Assembly (NCBI GenBank): GCA_949130495.1
Contig: OX422221.1
Span: forward strand, 157,885,241-157,949,240
Direction: 5' to 3'
Origin: Sambucus nigra
Taxonomy: Eukaryota; Streptophyta; Magnoliopsida; Dipsacales; Adoxaceae
DNA: 64,000 nucleotides
In this document: piece after piece, positions 36,759 to 49,242 of the stretch
Layout of the letters: every line of letters begins with the position of its first letter
Position numbering within the stretch: position 1 is the stretch's first letter
The notes under the pieces: generated by a model
Database searches by the model: none
The model's input: the letters and a program-made list of their open reading frames with translations, nothing else
Told to the model about the DNA's origin: nothing
Translations under genes and position numbers: made by a program

Positions 36759-37525
36759 TGAAACACCCTATATCTTTGACTTACTTGAGTCTATATTATA
36801 TAGGTACTCATCTAGTTTGAAAATAGTGAAAAAATTTGAGTCTCTTCATTGTTTTCCAAAGAACCTCAGACTCTACACTTGATTCCTCTACAAGTTCCTA
36901 AAGGTAGTATACCAACACCACACACTAGGACTGCATACATACATTATCTCATGCTATATTTTATTGTGTGTGAGTTAAATCCCTTAAAATTAATTTTCTA
37001 CTATTTTTGGGACGTGTTAAATAATTTTTAAGATTTTTAAATGATTTTTCGAAATTAAATTTGGTTATATATAAACCTTAGGGGCTGTTGTGCAATTTCT
37101 TTTTATGGCTTAAAGTTGGCTTGGGTAGAAACCAAAAGCATTGGAGACTACAGGATGTAGAATTTAGTTAATTTGGTACGCGTTTTGCAGCCTGTTTTGT
37201 TCCAACACTTGTTGGTATATTATTGGTGGATTTTGTGTTTCTCCCCTGAAAGACTTGTGTCCTTTTGAGAGCCCTTGGATTAATGTTATCAACGATCTCC
37301 ATGTGTTTAGACTTAATCCCAGTGAATCCTTTTTGACCAATCAACGTTGGCTATTTGCACCACTTTATTTTGACCATTAGATTGATAGTCAAACGATCAA
37401 AATTAATCCCAGCCATTGGATTGCCTTTGAGATTATGGATCCTTCCTCGCTCACTATATAAGCGACCTAAGCCTCAGCCATTTGAGACTTTTTCCATTTC
37501 TCCAAACCAGAGAGAAAATAAGAGT

Positions 37526-37574
<49 letters not shown>

Positions 37575-38613
37575 GAAACCCTAAACCTAACTCAACCCAA
37601 ATCTTACCAGAAAACCCTTTTCTGAGAGTAAATCAGTTTGAGATTTGAGAAGTTTATCCTCTATAGTTCTTTATCTCTTTACCAACTTAATCACGTTGGT
37701 TAAATATCCGTGTCTTTTCATAGAATCTTGAGAATAAGCCTCTGTGATACATTTCACTTAGATAGATCTTTGTCTAGATTTTTTATTTTGAGAAATCTTT
37801 GTTTTGTTAGTTATTTTCAAACTGTTATGTTGATTTCAAACCCTAAACCAACAAAATATTTTCTAATTTCAGTTTACTCAAATATTCAGACTTAGATCCA
37901 GTTGAGATCTTGATTGGGGATTTCACTTTCAAATATTTCACATTTTGTGAAATAAGTACATATTTTCAAATAAGGAAAGTGCATAGGATCTTAGCTAGTT
38001 TTTATAGCAAGATTTCCTCTTTATCTACGGATATCTTAAATATCCAAAGTCTGATTACTTTGACTAGATTGATTTTGGAAATCTTGCATATTAAGTGATT
38101 TATTTGTAATTTGTTACTCATACTGTCTGTAATTAAGTGTGCGTGAGTTGCATGCATGTGATTTAGAGCACATCACCACATACACCTTCACACTACTACA
38201 CTGAAAAGTTTTGGTATTGAGATATTTTAATTTAGAGTCGACGTAAAGCTAAAAGGAATAGAGTTATGAAGCTGGTAGAACATCGATGGGGTTTTACTAC
38301 GTTGAAATTGCTTGTGTATACTTCTTCTTCCTCTCATCCCTTTCTTAAGACTGTGTTGATTTAATTTTCTTTATGTTTTGTTTGTGTATACTTCCTCTTC
38401 CTCTCATTCCTTTCTTAAGACTGTGTTGATTTAATTTTCTTTAAGTTTTGTTTTTCAAAATTGGTAAACCTATAATAGAAATTACTCTTTCATACAGTTT
38501 TACACATCTTGTGTTTAAAATTTGTTTTAAGAAAAAGAGTTTCTTCAATAAATTGTTCAAAACCATTTAGATAGTTTAATCTTGAATTAAACAACTTAAG
38601 TGGTATTTTTTCA
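36759..38613 (+). repeat. 5' LTR of element E
   Basis: TGAAACACCC to ATTTTTTCA, 1855 bp. A TATA box (CACTATATAAGC) is at about 37452, followed by a (GA)n tract at 37528-37571. Compared with the 3' LTR it lacks about 165 bp near 38290 and carries two tandem copies of a segment of about 72 bp (38311-38452) present once in the other LTR. Confidence 0.9.
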
Positions 38614-38615
38614 AT

Positions 38616-38627
38616 TGGTATCATAGC
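38616..38627 (+). promoter_or_regulatory. Primer-binding site of element E
   Basis: TGGTATCATAGC, 2 nt after the LTR end. It differs by one base from the TGGTATCAGAGC site complementary to initiator tRNA-Met. Confidence 0.8.
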
Positions 38628-38689
38628 TTTATTTTTTCAAAAAATTCTTTAGATCTTGAGTTTTTGAAATTATTTTCTTAAAACAAATT

Positions 38690-41130
38690 ATGGACGAGAA
38701 ATTTGAGCAATTAGGTAACCTATCCAGGCCCCCCTCTTTGATGGAACCAACTCTCCTTACTGGAAGGTAATGATGGTTGCATTCATCCAAGGGGTTTAGG
38801 AGATGATGTTTGGAAGTTATTGAAAATGGTTGCACTTTTCCTACTAAACCAGTCGCTGAAGGAAGTACTGTGAGGATTAGAAAGTTACTAAGTGAATTCA
38901 CTAAAGAAGAGAAACATGTTTCACTTAATAATAATAAAGGCAAAAATGCCATATTCATGTCTATTAATGAACACGAATTTAAGAGGATATCATCTTGTTC
39001 TACCTCTAAAGAAGCATGGGACACCCTATTGACTGCACATGAGGGTGATACCAGAGTTAAAGCTGCAAAAACAAAAATATTAATTCAGCAGTATAACTCC
39101 GTGATCATGACTGAGACTGAGTCATTTGATGACTTCTATATTCGACTGACAGACATTGTGACCAAATTGCATGCTAATGGGATTGTTTATGATAGAAAGG
39201 AAATTGTCTCTAAAATACGAAGATCACTTCCACAAAAATTTGATAATAAGAGATATGCAATTGAGGAAATGGATGATTAAAATCTTACACCTGAACTCCT
39301 CAATATCAAATTGAGAACTGTGGAAATGGAATTAGAATTTAAGAACCAATTAATCCTGTCCCAAAAGAGGCAGTCTGCCTCCAATCTTGTTTTTTCATTT
39401 AAGTTGACCACACCTGAATTTAGCATACCTAACATTGACTTAGACTCTGGTGAGGACCGTAATTTAAATACTTTGGATAATCGGATTGCCTTAATGTCTA
39501 AACAGTTTAAGAAAATTATGAACTTTCGAAATAAAATAGCAAAAATACAAGGCAAAAACACTTATCCAAATCAATCTAACAATATGCCTCATGAGAGAAG
39601 ACAAGACAAATACTAGTCTCACAATCACAAGAGACCTGAGAAAGACCATAAAGATGTTGAATTCTATAGATGTGGAAAGTTAGGACACATGGCTAGTGAC
39701 TGTAGAGTTAACTTAGAAAAAATTCACAAACATAATAGGGCTCATTTAAGCAAGACTTGGGATGACTCAAGTGACTCTGAAAATGATGAGCTTGAGTCAT
39801 CTACCACTTTTGACCATTGTATATCATTCTTTGCTAAGATAATCTATAATGATGATGAGGAATCTGATCATACTATGACATATATTGTGCCTACTGGTTT
39901 ATCTGCCATATTACTTGATAATGCTGATAATGCTTCAAACGCCATGTGTGCGAGTCAAAGGGAATGATCTATTGTTGATTTCAATGGGTAAGTGAGTCCT
40001 AAAAATGAACCGCTGGGGGATAATGCACACTGCACACTTAGCGAATCCGAAAATGATGACCTTCCTGACATTCACACACTGTACACAAAAACTCTCAAGA
40101 AAAGCACTAGGCATGAAAAGATAGTCAATGATCTTACCCAAAAGATAAAAACCTTAAGTTTGATGATCAAACAAAATGCTGAAGAGTATACTACTCAATG
40201 TCTAACTCATGAGAATGAAACCAAAAACTTTGAACAAAAACTGAAAGAGTTGTCTAACTCGAATGAAATTTTGGAAAACAAATACAAAGGAACGTTGTTA
40301 GGATTGGAATAAATAAAAGAAAAGACATTCATAGTCTTCAAAAAGTTTATAAAATTTGAAAATAATTCTAAATATTTTGAAGATTTTGTTGCTGAAAGAA
40401 AAACCAATTCTGATGACAGAACTAGAATAGGATTTTATCCCAACTTTAAGACACAAACTAAAAACGTTGAAACTATAAAGTTTGTGTCTGGTGGCAAAAG
40501 ACATTAAAACTTGTCTAGATTTTCAAGGTTTAAAAAATGAGTTTGTTAAAAAACAATTGAAGTTAGTCATCGGTGAATCAAGCAACTCTAAGCATAATGT
40601 TAAACAAAAGACTAAATATGTCTGCCCCCTATTCGACAAGCAGATTCGACGTTTCATCCTGTGCCACCTGGGAATAAGACTAGAGCTCAAAACCTAGACA
40701 AGCCTTTGAATAATACCTTTACTAAGGTTATGAATTCAATGTGCCATCTTTACTACTCCTATTGTGATGTCTATGGACATTCCCTTGATGGTTATTATTC
40801 CAAACTTCAATGTAATCTAGTCTATACCTCTCCCGTGTACCATAACTTTAACTATTCTAGGAGAAGCCGAAATAAATTTGTCCTTCCTAGATAGACAAAT
40901 ATGAATTCTAACTATCGTAATAGAAGGAAAATGACAAATACTAAAATACAATCTAGAATAAGGAATCGTAGATTCTATGGTAGACCAATTTCTCCAACTG
41001 TTTATAACAACAATAAAAATGCGCAAAAAACTTTTAAAGAAAAGACAGAAGATCGTAAGTTTTATCAAATACGAGCTAAGAAGCATAAATTAAAAACTAG
41101 AGCAATTTGGGTTAGAAAAGATAATCTATT
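38690..41130 (+). pseudogene. Gag of element E
   Basis: ATG 38690. After early stops the Copia gag core is open at 38810-39280 (SINEHEFKRISSC, STSKEAWDTLL, FYIRLTDIVTKL). A zinc knuckle at about 39660-39705 reads FYRCGKLGHMASDC: the first Cys of the CCHC set is replaced by Phe. The remainder (39689-41130) is an acidic and coiled-coil extension with several frames (KLKELSNSNEILENKYKG), longer than in most Copia gag proteins, as in Sireviruses. Multiple stops and frameshifts. Confidence 0.75.
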
Positions 41131-41152
41131 ACCCTAGTTAAAATTCAACATA

Positions 41153-42330
41153 GTGATCAGTGCTTTTAGAACTGAACATACTACAACTGGATGGTATTTA
41201 GACTCAGGATGTTCTAAACATATGACTGAGGATGATTCCAAACTTTCAAACAAAACTAACTTCTCCGGAGGAAAAGTCTTGTTTGGAGATGGTGTATCAG
41301 CCCAGATCATTGGTAAAGGAACACTGCATGAAGAAGGATTACCCATTCTTGATGATGTTCTATTGAAAAAAAGGACTTAAAGCCAATTTACTAAGTATAT
41401 CATAGTTTTGTGACTCAAACCACACTGTCACTTTTTCAAAGAACAATTGTAAAATTTTAAATGAAAAGGTGATTGCATTATTACAAGACTCCGTACTCCA
41501 GATAACTGTTACACAGTCAATCCAAGTACAGTGGTTTGTAACATTGCCAGAATGGATGACACATGAGCTTTGGCATTATAGGTTGGGTCACATTAACTAT
41601 GATAATCTTGGCAAATTGTGCTCCCAAGAGATAGTTAGAGGTATTCTCAGGATCAAACCAATTTCAAACATTGTTTGTGGTCCATGTCAAGAAGGGAAAA
41701 TTGTTAAGGCTCCCCATAAGAAAGTTACAGAAGTCTATCCACTAAACCTCTAGAACTCATCCATATGGACCTAATGGGTCCTTCTCGTACTATTAGTCTT
41801 TGTGGCAACAACTACATCCTTATTATGGTTGATGATTTCACTCGATTTACCTGGGTTGCCTTCTTAAAATATAAATAAAAAACCTTTCATAAGTTTTTGA
41901 AAATCTTAGTTCGTATAGAAAACAAAAAAGACACCCAAGTAGATAGAATTCATAGTGATAGAGGAGGAGAATTCGTATATTCAGGCGTCATAGAATATTA
42001 TGACTATAATGGTTACAAACATGAATTTAGTGCTCCTAAGACACCTCAACAAAATGGGATTGATGAGCGTAAAAATCGCACTCTTTAAGAAATTGCCCGT
42101 GTGATGATTCATGAAAAAAACCTACCAAAATATTTTTAGGTAGAATCCATTTGTACCACCTGTCATATAAGCAATCGAGTCTACTTAAGGAAGAATACCA
42201 AACAAACATCCTATGAGATTTGGTATGGGAAGAAGCCTAACCTGAAATACTTTAGAACCTTTGGTAGTACCTTTTATGTCTATAAGAACAGATAACATCT
42301 GTCTATATTTGAAACCAGAGGAGATAAAGC
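41153..42330 (+). pseudogene. Protease and integrase of element E
   Basis: The protease active site is DSGCSKHMT in GWYLDSGCSKHMTEDD (about 41189-41230). The integrase zinc-binding part has WHYRLGHINYDNL and CGPCQEGK. After a 1-nt frameshift the core shows HMDLMGPSRT and DDFTRFTWVAF, then HSDRGGEF and PQQNGIDERKNRTL with the catalytic Glu kept. Stops occur at 41752, 41878 and 42086 and further on. The order protease-integrase before the polymerase defines Copia. Confidence 0.85.
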
Positions 42331-42394
42331 CATATTTTTAAGATATTCTCCAAATAGTGTAGCCTATTGTGTCTACAATCTTCGTACCAAAACT

Positions 42395-43081
42395 ATGATG
42401 GAATCCATTAATGTGGTTGTAAGTGACACTAATGTAGAAAGTAAGACCAAAGAACCAATTATTGTGGCTGAGTCCGAAAACATTTTAAATTATGACTCTA
42501 CAGAAATAGTTGAATCTTTACAAATTGAGACCCCTGAAGTACCTAACTGGGTTTCCAAAGATCATCATTTAGATAGTGTAGTTGGTAATCCTACTGAGCC
42601 GGTTCGCACAAGATCTCAACTTCGTAACATTGCTCATTTTGCATGTTTTGTGTCTCTTATTGAGCCAAAAACTGTAAATAAAGCCTTGAATGACACCTTG
42701 TGGATAAATTCTATGCAGGAGGAACTTCTTCAATTTGTCATTCATAATGTTTGGTATCTTATAACCAGGTCTGAAAATAAAAGGGTTATTGGTACATGTT
42801 GGATTTTTAAAAATAAAACTGATGAATCTGTGATGATTATTCAGAATAAAGCTAGATTAGTTGCCCAGGGCTACTCTCAGATTGAAGGAATAGATTTCGA
42901 GGAAACTTTTGCTCCTGTCACTCGCCTCGAATCTGTTCGCTTACTTTTTTCCATAGCCTATCATTTGTATTTCACACCATATCAAATGGATGTTAAGTCA
43001 GCCTTCCTTAATGGAATTTTAACTGAGGAGACCTATGTGGAACAACCCAAAGGTTTTATTGACCCTCATCACCCAATTTAG
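42395..43081 (+). pseudogene. Reverse transcriptase of element E, N-terminal half only
   Basis: An open frame of 228 codons contains [39 protein letters not shown] and motif [11 protein letters not shown], then [11 protein letters not shown] and a stop. The palm segment with the Tyr-Val-Asp-Asp box is absent. The next recognisable sequence is already the RNase H connection at 43095, so an internal deletion removed the catalytic centre. Confidence 0.88.
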
Positions 43082-43094
43082 TCACCAATTGTGC

Positions 43095-43640
43095 ATTAAA
43101 AGAATTGTCAAATACATCAAAGGAACTCTAAATTTAGGACTTTGGAACACTAAAGACACATCTAGTACTATAGTAGGTTACACCAATGCTGATTGGGCCG
43201 GTTGTATCGATGATAGTAAGAGTACTTCAGGAGTGTGTTACTACATTGGTAACAACTTGGTAGGATGGAGTAGTAAGAAACAAAATTGCGCTTCCTTGTC
43301 TACTGTCGAATCTGAATATATTGCAGCAGGAAGTTGTTGTTCTTAATTACTTTGGCTAAAAAAAATGCTAAAATATTACGGTATAACTGAACATAAGTTA
43401 CATCTCTATTGTGATTATCAAAGCGCGATTAATATTTCTAAAAATCTTGTTCAGCACTCAAGTACCAAACATATTAAAATCAGATATCATTTCATACACG
43501 AGTTAGTTGAATCTATGGAATTTGAAATAAATTACCTTCCGAATGAATTGCAATTAAATAATCTATTTACCAAACCTTTAGACTTTCTTCGATTTGAATC
43601 TTTACGCAATTCTATTGGTATGGTCAAGGCAGAACATTGA
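43095..43640 (+). pseudogene. RNase H of element E
   Basis: RIVKYIKGTLNLGL, then TNADWAGCIDDSKSTSG, a diagnostic Copia RNase H start, then SLSTVESEYIAAGSC, a stop at 43344, and LYCDYQSAINISKN with TKHIKIRYHFI and the terminal FTKPLDFLRFESLR. Asp-Glu-Asp residues are retained. The stop TAA replaces what is usually Gln or Glu in the family. Confidence 0.85.
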
Positions 43641-43967
43641 ATTATTATTTTTTCTAGTTTTCTATGCCCTTTTTCCATTTGAGACAAAATAGGGGAGAAA
43701 TTTGAGTCCTCTTGGACATTTTGGTGTATTCTTAACTAAAAAGCTTGATTTTAGTTATCTTATTTTCAAGAATTAGTACTGTCAGTTGCAACATAATTTT
43801 GTTAGGGTATTAGTTTGTATTAGTTGAGTTATGTAATTTTTTCTTTCTAGGGTATTGGGTAGATATAATTTATTATATAGGAATAGAATTTTCTTATTTA
43901 TTTTATATCCATACGAGTCCTCGTTGACTCAAAGGAGATTTTATCTCATATTTCCAAAGGGGGAGAT
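43641..43967 (+). promoter_or_regulatory. 3' spacer and polypurine tracts of element E
   Basis: Non-coding. CCAAAGGGGGAGAT abuts the 3' LTR, and a second purine run (AAAATAGGGGAGAAA, about 43687) lies 270 bp upstream. Repeated purine tracts before the LTR are reported for Sireviruses. Confidence 0.6.
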
Positions 43968-45925
43968 TAAAGCATCCTATATCTTTGACTTACTTGAGTC
44001 TATATTATATAGGTGCTCATCTAGTTTGGAAATAGTGACAAAATTTGAGTCTCTTCATTGTTTTCCAAAGAACCTCAGACTCTACACTTGATTCCTTTAC
44101 AAGTTCCTAAAGGTAGTATACCAACACCACACACTAGGACTACATACATACATTATCTCATGCTATATTTTGTTTTGTGTGAGTTAAATCCCTTAAAATT
44201 AATTTTCTACTATTTTTGGAATGTGTTAAACAATTTGTAAGATTTTTAAATGATTTTTAGAAATTTAATTTGGTTGTATATAAACCTTAGGGGCTGTTGT
44301 GCAATTTTTTTTATGGCTTAAAGTTGGCTTGGGTATAAACCAAAAGCACTGGAGACTATAGGGTGTAGAATTTAGTTAATTTGGTACGCGTTTTGGAGCC
44401 AGTATTGTTTCAACACGTGCTGGTATATTATTGGTGGATTTTGTTTTTTCCCTCTCACAGACTTGTGTTTCTTTGAGAACCCTTGGATCAATGTTATCAA
44501 AGATCTGCACGTGTTTAGACTCAATCCAAGTGAATCCGTTTTGACCAATCAACGTTGGCTATTTGCACCACTTTATTTTAACCATTAGATTGATAGTCAA
44601 ATGGTCAAAATTAATCCCATCCATTGGATTGCCTTTGAGATTCTGGATCCTTCCTCGCTCACTATATAAGCCTCATCCATTTGAGACTTTTGCCCTTCAT
44701 CCAAACCAGAGAGAAAATAAGAGTTAGAGAGAGTGTGATAAAGAGTTAAATAGAGGGAGGGAAAGAGTTAGAGATAGAAATGAAACCTTAAACCTAACTT
44801 AGCCCATATCTCACCAGAAAATGCTTTTCTGAGAGTAAATCAGTTTGAGATTTGAGAAGTTTATCCTCTATAGTTCTTTATCTCTTTCCCAACTTAATCA
44901 TGTTGGTTAAATATCTTCTTCTTTTCATAGAATCTTGAGATTAAGCCTCTGTGATACAATTCACTTAGATAGATCTTCGTCTAGATTTCTTATTTCGAGA
45001 AATCTTATTTTTGTTGGTTATTTTCAAACTATTATGTTGATTTTAAACCCTAAACCAACAAAATCTTTTCTAATTTGAATTTACTCAAATATTTATACTT
45101 AGATCTAGTTGATATATTTATTGGGGATTTCACTTTCAAATATTTCACATTTTGTGAAATAAGTACATATTTTCAAATAAGGAAAGTGCTTAGGATCTTG
45201 TCTAATTTTTATAGCAAGATTCCCTCTTGATCTGCGAACATCTTAAAGATACAGAGTCTGATTACTTTGACTAGATTGATTTTGGAAATATTGCATATTA
45301 AGTGATATGTTTGTAATTTGTTACTCACACTGTTTATAATTAAGTGTGTGTGAGTTGCATGCATGTGATTTAGAGCACATCACCACATACACCTTCACAC
45401 TACTACACTGAAAAGTGTTGGTATTGAGATATTTGACTTTAGAGTCAACGTAAATCTCAAAGGAATAGAGTTACGAAGTTGGGAGAACATTAACAACATT
45501 AGAACCTTCGGAGAAGTCAGAAAAGGCCAGAGGAGTTGGTACAAATTTTGAACTTAGTTTAGGTTTGATTGTGTGTCTTGATTATTATATAGCTTTTAAA
45601 TTATTATTCTTATTTAGTGGATTTTTGTTTTTGTGACCTAGAGGTAACCATGGATGTTTACCCATTGGGTGGGGTTTTACCATGTTAAAATTTCTTGTGT
45701 ATACTTCCTATTCCTCTCATCCCTTTCTTAAGGCCGTGTTGATTTAATTTTCTTTAAGTTTTATTTTTCAAAACTGGTAAACCTATAACTGAAATTACTC
45801 GTTCATACTGTTTTACACATCTTGTGTTTAAAATTTGTTTTAAGAAAGGAGTTTCTTCAACAAACTGTACGGAACCATTTAGATAATTTAATCTTGAATT
45901 AAACGAATTAAGTGGTATTTTTTCA
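43968..45925 (+). repeat. 3' LTR of element E
   Basis: TAAAGCATCC to ATTTTTTCA, 1958 bp. It matches the 5' LTR throughout with scattered substitutions. TATA box CACTATATAAGC at about 44661. It keeps the 165 bp near 45500-45680 that the 5' LTR has lost. Confidence 0.88.
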
Positions 45926-47285
45926 GAGGTTATGGGTGTCTTAGGGTCAGTAACACTTCGGGTTATAGTTTATAAAATTGGGTTAGGATTTCAGAAAGAT
46001 TTAGGCTACCGATTTGAATAGAATAGATTGGTGGCAAGAAACATGATATTATTGTATTAATATAATTAAGTGAATACTTGATAAATCAAGAGTAGGGGAA
46101 GACTTAGGATTTGTGCGCTAGTGCTAGGAGTGATATATGCATGACTAGCCGGTTATATGTATATATATACATACTGAGGGTGATAGTATGTATATCTGAA
46201 TATATCTACGTGTGACTGATATATGTGAACATACCTACTCTAGATATGCTATCGTTGGGGGGTGTACGTAGTGGGCGACTCACCCTGGCGTGACCAGCAG
46301 GTATTGGGTTGTTTCTCTAGGCCATGAGACTATTGCATGACCACTGTATGTGATTTTAGAGTTTAGTGGGGTAATGTGGTTTGTTTATGATCCACGAATG
46401 TATGTCTATGAGCGCCTCTAGTTTATGTGTTTACAATTTGGGTTTGGTGGTGAGATTCTGACCTGGTGGCCCAGGAGTGGTGCGTGACGTACCCGGACCT
46501 TGATTGCATAATATGGATTGCATCTGAAAGGACAACTCGAGGATGCTATGTATATACGTATAAAAGAGTGTTATATATATGTGTGTGTGATAAAATGAAA
46601 GTGTGAACACTGAAGTTATAACTAGTGTACAGTTATGTAAATTATTAGTGATAAGATTATAATTAAGAAGTATAATGATATAACTTACGTGTCAGCTAAA
46701 TGAGAAACAAAGCAAAGTAATATACGTGTAGCATAGTTAGGATAAAGTTTTAGCATGTGGGGGTAAGTTAAATGATCATAATAGTTAGGTGGGGTAGCAT
46801 AACTAGGGAATCAAAATATATGCGGTAGATGCGCACTATAGATGAGGAGCGAGGAAAATCTCATGCGAGTGCGACACCAAATAATTATGAACAATTTTGT
46901 TTCATATTCATTATTGCATTTTAAATACTTTCAAATATTTAAAAAGTGGTTTTGGGCTCTGACCCATAGGAAAAAATCATTTTCGAAAACCTTTTAGGTG
47001 CTCAACCACAGGGATGCCAGGCTTAGCTATCCTTCCAGTCAAACGGTGCTGCAGTAGTTGTAGATGCCTACAGGAATTGGTTTGACGCTTCAATTATTAT
47101 TATCTAAATAAGATGTGTACTTTAGTTTCCATTTGAAATTATGTTTTGTTTAGTTACAAAATTTTCATTAGAAAGAAATAAGTGACTTTTATTATAGAAC
47201 ATGTTCCAATGGACCTTTTTATAATGTAATAATTTTGGTTCTTTAAATGTAACTAATAGAATATTATGCATCCTACAGTTTTTTA
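45926..47285 (+). repeat. 3' LTR of element D, right part
   Basis: Starts with the duplicated GAGGT. It contains the blocks shared with other LTRs: GGGCTCTGACCC (about 46956) and AGGTGCTCAACCACAGGGATGCC (two parts, 46997-47020). The expected LTR end (GGCCACC to GGGTTGTCACA in relatives) is not recognisable, so the last 200 bp or so are decayed or deleted. Confidence 0.7.
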
Positions 47286-47289
47286 TTTA

Positions 47290-47557
47290 TTTTTATTTTA
47301 GTTTCTCACTTTAATGGATGATTTTATTTATACGAGTCTCAGGAAAGACTATTAGTATTTTTACGGACAATTAATATCATTGTTGGAGTATTTTTTATTT
47401 GCTAAATATGGTGGATAGTCCTATAAAAGGAGAAAACTATACTCAAATTTTTTAAATTGTTTATAACTATTTGTATTATATAAATTATCTTTTTGACTTA
47501 AATTATAGATGAATTGATACTTTGAAAAACTATCTTTGGGCCTTCAAGTACTGGGAA
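47290..47557 (+). repeat. Segment X
   Basis: About 265 bp of AT-rich DNA between LTRs D and F. It aligns with 59865-60115 (X'), beyond LTR F: shared runs include TTACGGAC, TTTAAATTGTTTATAA and TTTTTGACTTAAATTATA. Identity looks roughly 70 percent by eye. It is not coding. Confidence 0.6.
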
Positions 47558-49242
47558 TATAACTCCCCATATTTTAGGAATACTTAAATTACACGTGTCG
47601 TAGTAGTTAAATTAAATTGAAAAATAAAGTGAATTTAAATAAATATTAATTAACGAGAAATAGATTAAAATTTATGTGCTATTATATTTACTTGTGTGAT
47701 AATTAGATGAAATTGCAGTATTTCATATTACACCGTAAGTGATTAAAATTGACGGGTTGATAATATCTTATTCGTGACGACGCGCATGTGGAGTCATGTT
47801 GAGAATACGATGATAAATTGATGATGGATGACCCAGATGAGAATTTCGAGTGCAAGATTGATCCAGAATAGGTCAAAATAGTTAAAATTAAGTATCAGAG
47901 GGTAATGATTTGGTTCTGGGGGCTTTTTAGACTATCCAAGACCCGTATAGGGGTATTTTGGTCATTTTAAAAATATGTGAAAATGGAATCTCGGGATTGA
48001 ACTTACATATTAGAAGGTTGGGGTTAAATGAATAATCATTCAACAATATCAAAAGGTTTCTTAGTGTTACACTAAGAGTTAAAGAGAATTTGAAGAGAAA
48101 AGACGAGAAAACTCAAAGGGATTCCAAGAGGAGGCCAAAGGGGATTCAACGGAAGCTCAATTAGGGGAAAATTATCATCACCAAAGGGATTCTTCACACA
48201 AATGCATACCCTATAGGTATTAATGCAAATGATTATCTTGTTAAATAATTATGTGAATATTTCAATTCATATCATGATTGGAAAATAATTTTTGGGTGGG
48301 ATTCATATGCAATTGGGTTTTGGATAAATGAGTTCGTAAAATGTATGTGTGATTTATAAGGATTGAAATTTGGAAATTATAATCCCATGTAGATAGGATA
48401 ATTCTTGATTTAAAAGATTGATAAGTTATGAACCATTATAATGTTGAGAATTCTATAATTTTTGGAAAAATAATGATGAATCTCATGTTGTGATCACGTG
48501 TAGATAAACTATATATGAAAAGCGATTGATTTCATATTAGTATTCATGAGAAATAAGAATATTAGAGGAAATTAACTTTGGAGATGATTTAGATGAATTA
48601 AACAATGATGAAAATTCGAAAAAAGGGTGAACTGTTGCTGTCTGCAGGGGCGAACCGGTTCACCCTCAATCCGAACTAGTTCGGTTGCCCTTTTATAGTC
48701 AGGTCGTGTTATTTGATGAAATTTATTCATGATTTGATTTCGGGTTAAATTTTTATGTTCGATAATGAATTAGGACTTTTGAAAAAAATGTTTAGCATGA
48801 ATAAAATGCCTTAGGATAATGGGGATATATCTGAGGTGAGATTTGGAGTATTTTGAGATGAATAATGCTCGGGCAATTAAAAAATGAATTGTGGGAAAAT
48901 TTGGTAGAAAAAGGATACAGTCTTGTTTGGATTTTATACATTTATGAAATATTATTTTAAGTGATAAATTGATTAAATAAGTGAATATTTAATAATTTAG
49001 AGTCGGTATTTTTTGCTAGTGCTACGAGTGACATGCACAGTTAGCCGGATTTATTGTTGATTTATATACAGGTATACAGACAATATATATGCATCATTAT
49101 ATCCGTGCGCATGATATAATTATGTGAGCATACCACTTTAGTTCTATCAGGGAGGTTGCACTCCGTGGGTGATCTCCCCCAGTGAATCTCAGCAGGTATA
49201 GTATCGGCCCCAGGGTCATAGGGCCATGCATGCCCAACCTAT
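47558..49242 (+). repeat. LTR F, left part
   Basis: Starts TATAACTCCCC and aligns with LTR D from its first base (for example the GACGGGTT and AGTTAAAATT region equals the shared block at 47862-47880). It carries the palindromes GAACCGGTTC and CCGAACTAGTTCGG (48651-48684). It is interrupted at 49242 by element G and continues at 58646. No internal region or clear target duplication is seen, so it is a solo LTR or a duplicate of LTR D. Confidence 0.7.

Larger units (their letters stand above)
36759..45925 (+). mobile_element. Element E: Copia retrotransposon with pol deletion (9.17 kb)
   Basis: LTRs 36759-38613 and 43968-45925, perfect 5-bp target duplication GAGGT (36754-36758 and 45926-45930), and a primer site TGGTATCATAGC. 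The order is gag, protease, integrase, reverse transcriptase, RNase H, which is Copia (integrase before polymerase). Long LTRs, a long gag and the tract CCAAAGGGGGAGAT suit the Sirevirus/Maximus group, though I did not compare sequences. Pol lacks the middle of the reverse transcriptase and has many stops, so E is not autonomous. Confidence 0.9.

Noticed and set aside
46130..46260. Possible tandem repeat of ATATAT/GTGTAT words
   Set aside because: No regular period could be established; it looks like AT-rich LTR sequence.
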